Below, piece after piece: positions 5,966 to 6,472 of a DNA stretch of 6,472 bases (positions are counted from its first letter, which is position 1; each line of letters starts with the position of its first letter). The translations under genes were made by a program, and so were the position numbers. A model generated the notes under the pieces. The model saw nothing but the letters and a program-made list of their open reading frames with translations. It did not search any database and was not told the DNA's origin. The stretch lies in contig JASHVC010000136.1 of the NCBI GenBank assembly GCA_030039655.1, positions 1 to 6,472 of the forward strand. The letters run 5' to 3'. The DNA is from Xanthobacteraceae bacterium (lineage in GTDB: Bacteria > Pseudomonadota > Alphaproteobacteria > Rhizobiales > Xanthobacteraceae).

Positions 5966-6472
5966 TCAGCACGGCGAGGAAGTGATATTCTGCGGCGGAT
6001 ACAGGATGCATTCGGTGCTGCGCGGGGTCACATATAGACTGTCCGACAACGTGAACGCACTCTTCGCGAAATACGTGAACAGGGGCGTATAGGTGTAGCT
6101 CACCTGGCCGTAGATCAAATAGCACGGATAGGATGAGCACGAGGCGAAGTTCGTCGGAACGGTGACCGACGAAGTCTGCGTCAAGGCGGTGCCGTTGAGC
6201 GTGGCGCTCCAATTGACCTGCGCCTTGGTGGCGGAAGTGACTTTTATCTGCGAGAGGACGACCACGACCGGCGAGCTTGAATAGGGCGCGAGCACCACGG
6301 ACGTGGCTCCGAGTATCGCCGACATGTCGGTCGACTGGATCGTCGCATATTGATTGGCGATGGAGCCGAGCGCGTAGGTCGCCGTGCGCACCTTGGTGTA
6401 GATGGCGATTGCTCTAGCGGCGTCGACCGATGCCAGGAACAGAGTCACGAGGATGGGCAAGATGATGGCGAA
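5966..6472 (-). CDS. TadE-family minor pilin-like protein, N-terminus beyond window
   Basis: Partial minus-strand gene: 168 codons plus TGA, open to the right edge. The visible N-terminus FAIILPILVTLFLASV is the hydrophobic helix that in TadE-like pseudopilins directly follows the cleavage-site glutamate. The true start and leader are therefore probably just a few tens of codons outside, and the internal TTG at 6460 is not the start. DAARAIAIYTKVRTATYALG then matches the amphipathic part of the family. The C-terminal half contains VSYTYTPLFTYF and LSDSLYVTPR, a pattern common at the end of TadE proteins of Hyphomicrobiales. Four cysteines (in ASCSSYPC, STEC and the terminal SSPC) could form disulfides. 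TadE proteins are thought to be cleaved by the CpaA/TadV peptidase, which is encoded 2 kb away. TadE versus TadF cannot be settled without the N-terminus. Confidence 0.85.
   Translation of the reverse strand, partial: FAIILPILVTLFLASVDAARAIAIYTKVRTATYALGSIANQYATIQSTDMSAILGATSVVLAPYSSSPVVVVLSQIKVTSATKAQVNWSATLNGTALTQTSSVTVPTNFASCSSYPCYLIYGQVSYTYTPLFTYFAKSAFTLSDSLYVTPRSTECILYPPQNITSSPC

Overview
The window holds most of a tad/cpa (tight adherence, Flp-type IVb pilus) locus from a GC-rich alphaproteobacterium. A member of the Hyphomicrobiales, perhaps near Bradyrhizobium, is my best guess from the cpa-style gene order, the CpaE and CpaB sequences and the codon usage. The genus is inference, because there is no rRNA or other taxonomic marker here.

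Layout. A minus-strand gene train runs leftwards from about 3.9 kb: cpaA (prepilin peptidase, 3375-3881), cpaB (SAF/RcpC periplasmic assembly protein, 2442-3224), cpaE (TadZ-type localisation ATPase with a variant P-loop, 1129-2403) and cpaF (TadA-type secretion ATPase, GTG start at 1105, cut by the left edge just after its Walker B box). cpaE and cpaF are 23 bp apart, cpaB and cpaE 38 bp, and cpaA and cpaB 150 bp. To the right, past a 346-bp divergent non-coding region with a good candidate promoter for cpaA and several inverted repeats, a plus-strand gene (4228-5883) encodes a large TadG-like protein with an N-terminal membrane anchor and a complete von Willebrand factor A metal site. It converges with a minus-strand TadE-family minor pilin-like gene (5966-6472) whose N-terminus lies beyond the right edge.

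How the parts fit. CpaF is expected to power assembly and CpaE to place the machine in the cell. CpaB acts in the periplasm and CpaA cleaves prepilins and TadE/F pseudopilins. The TadG- and TadE-like proteins are minor, surface-exposed or scaffold components.

The most notable point is an absence. The usual order is cpaA-cpaB-cpaC-cpaD-cpaE-cpaF, but here cpaB is followed directly by cpaE, with no room for the secretin cpaC or for cpaD. No Flp pilin gene is visible upstream of cpaA. The locus is therefore either a reduced or secondary tad cluster that borrows a secretin and pilin from elsewhere, or a rearranged one. I see no mobile element, tRNA, rRNA or CRISPR array.
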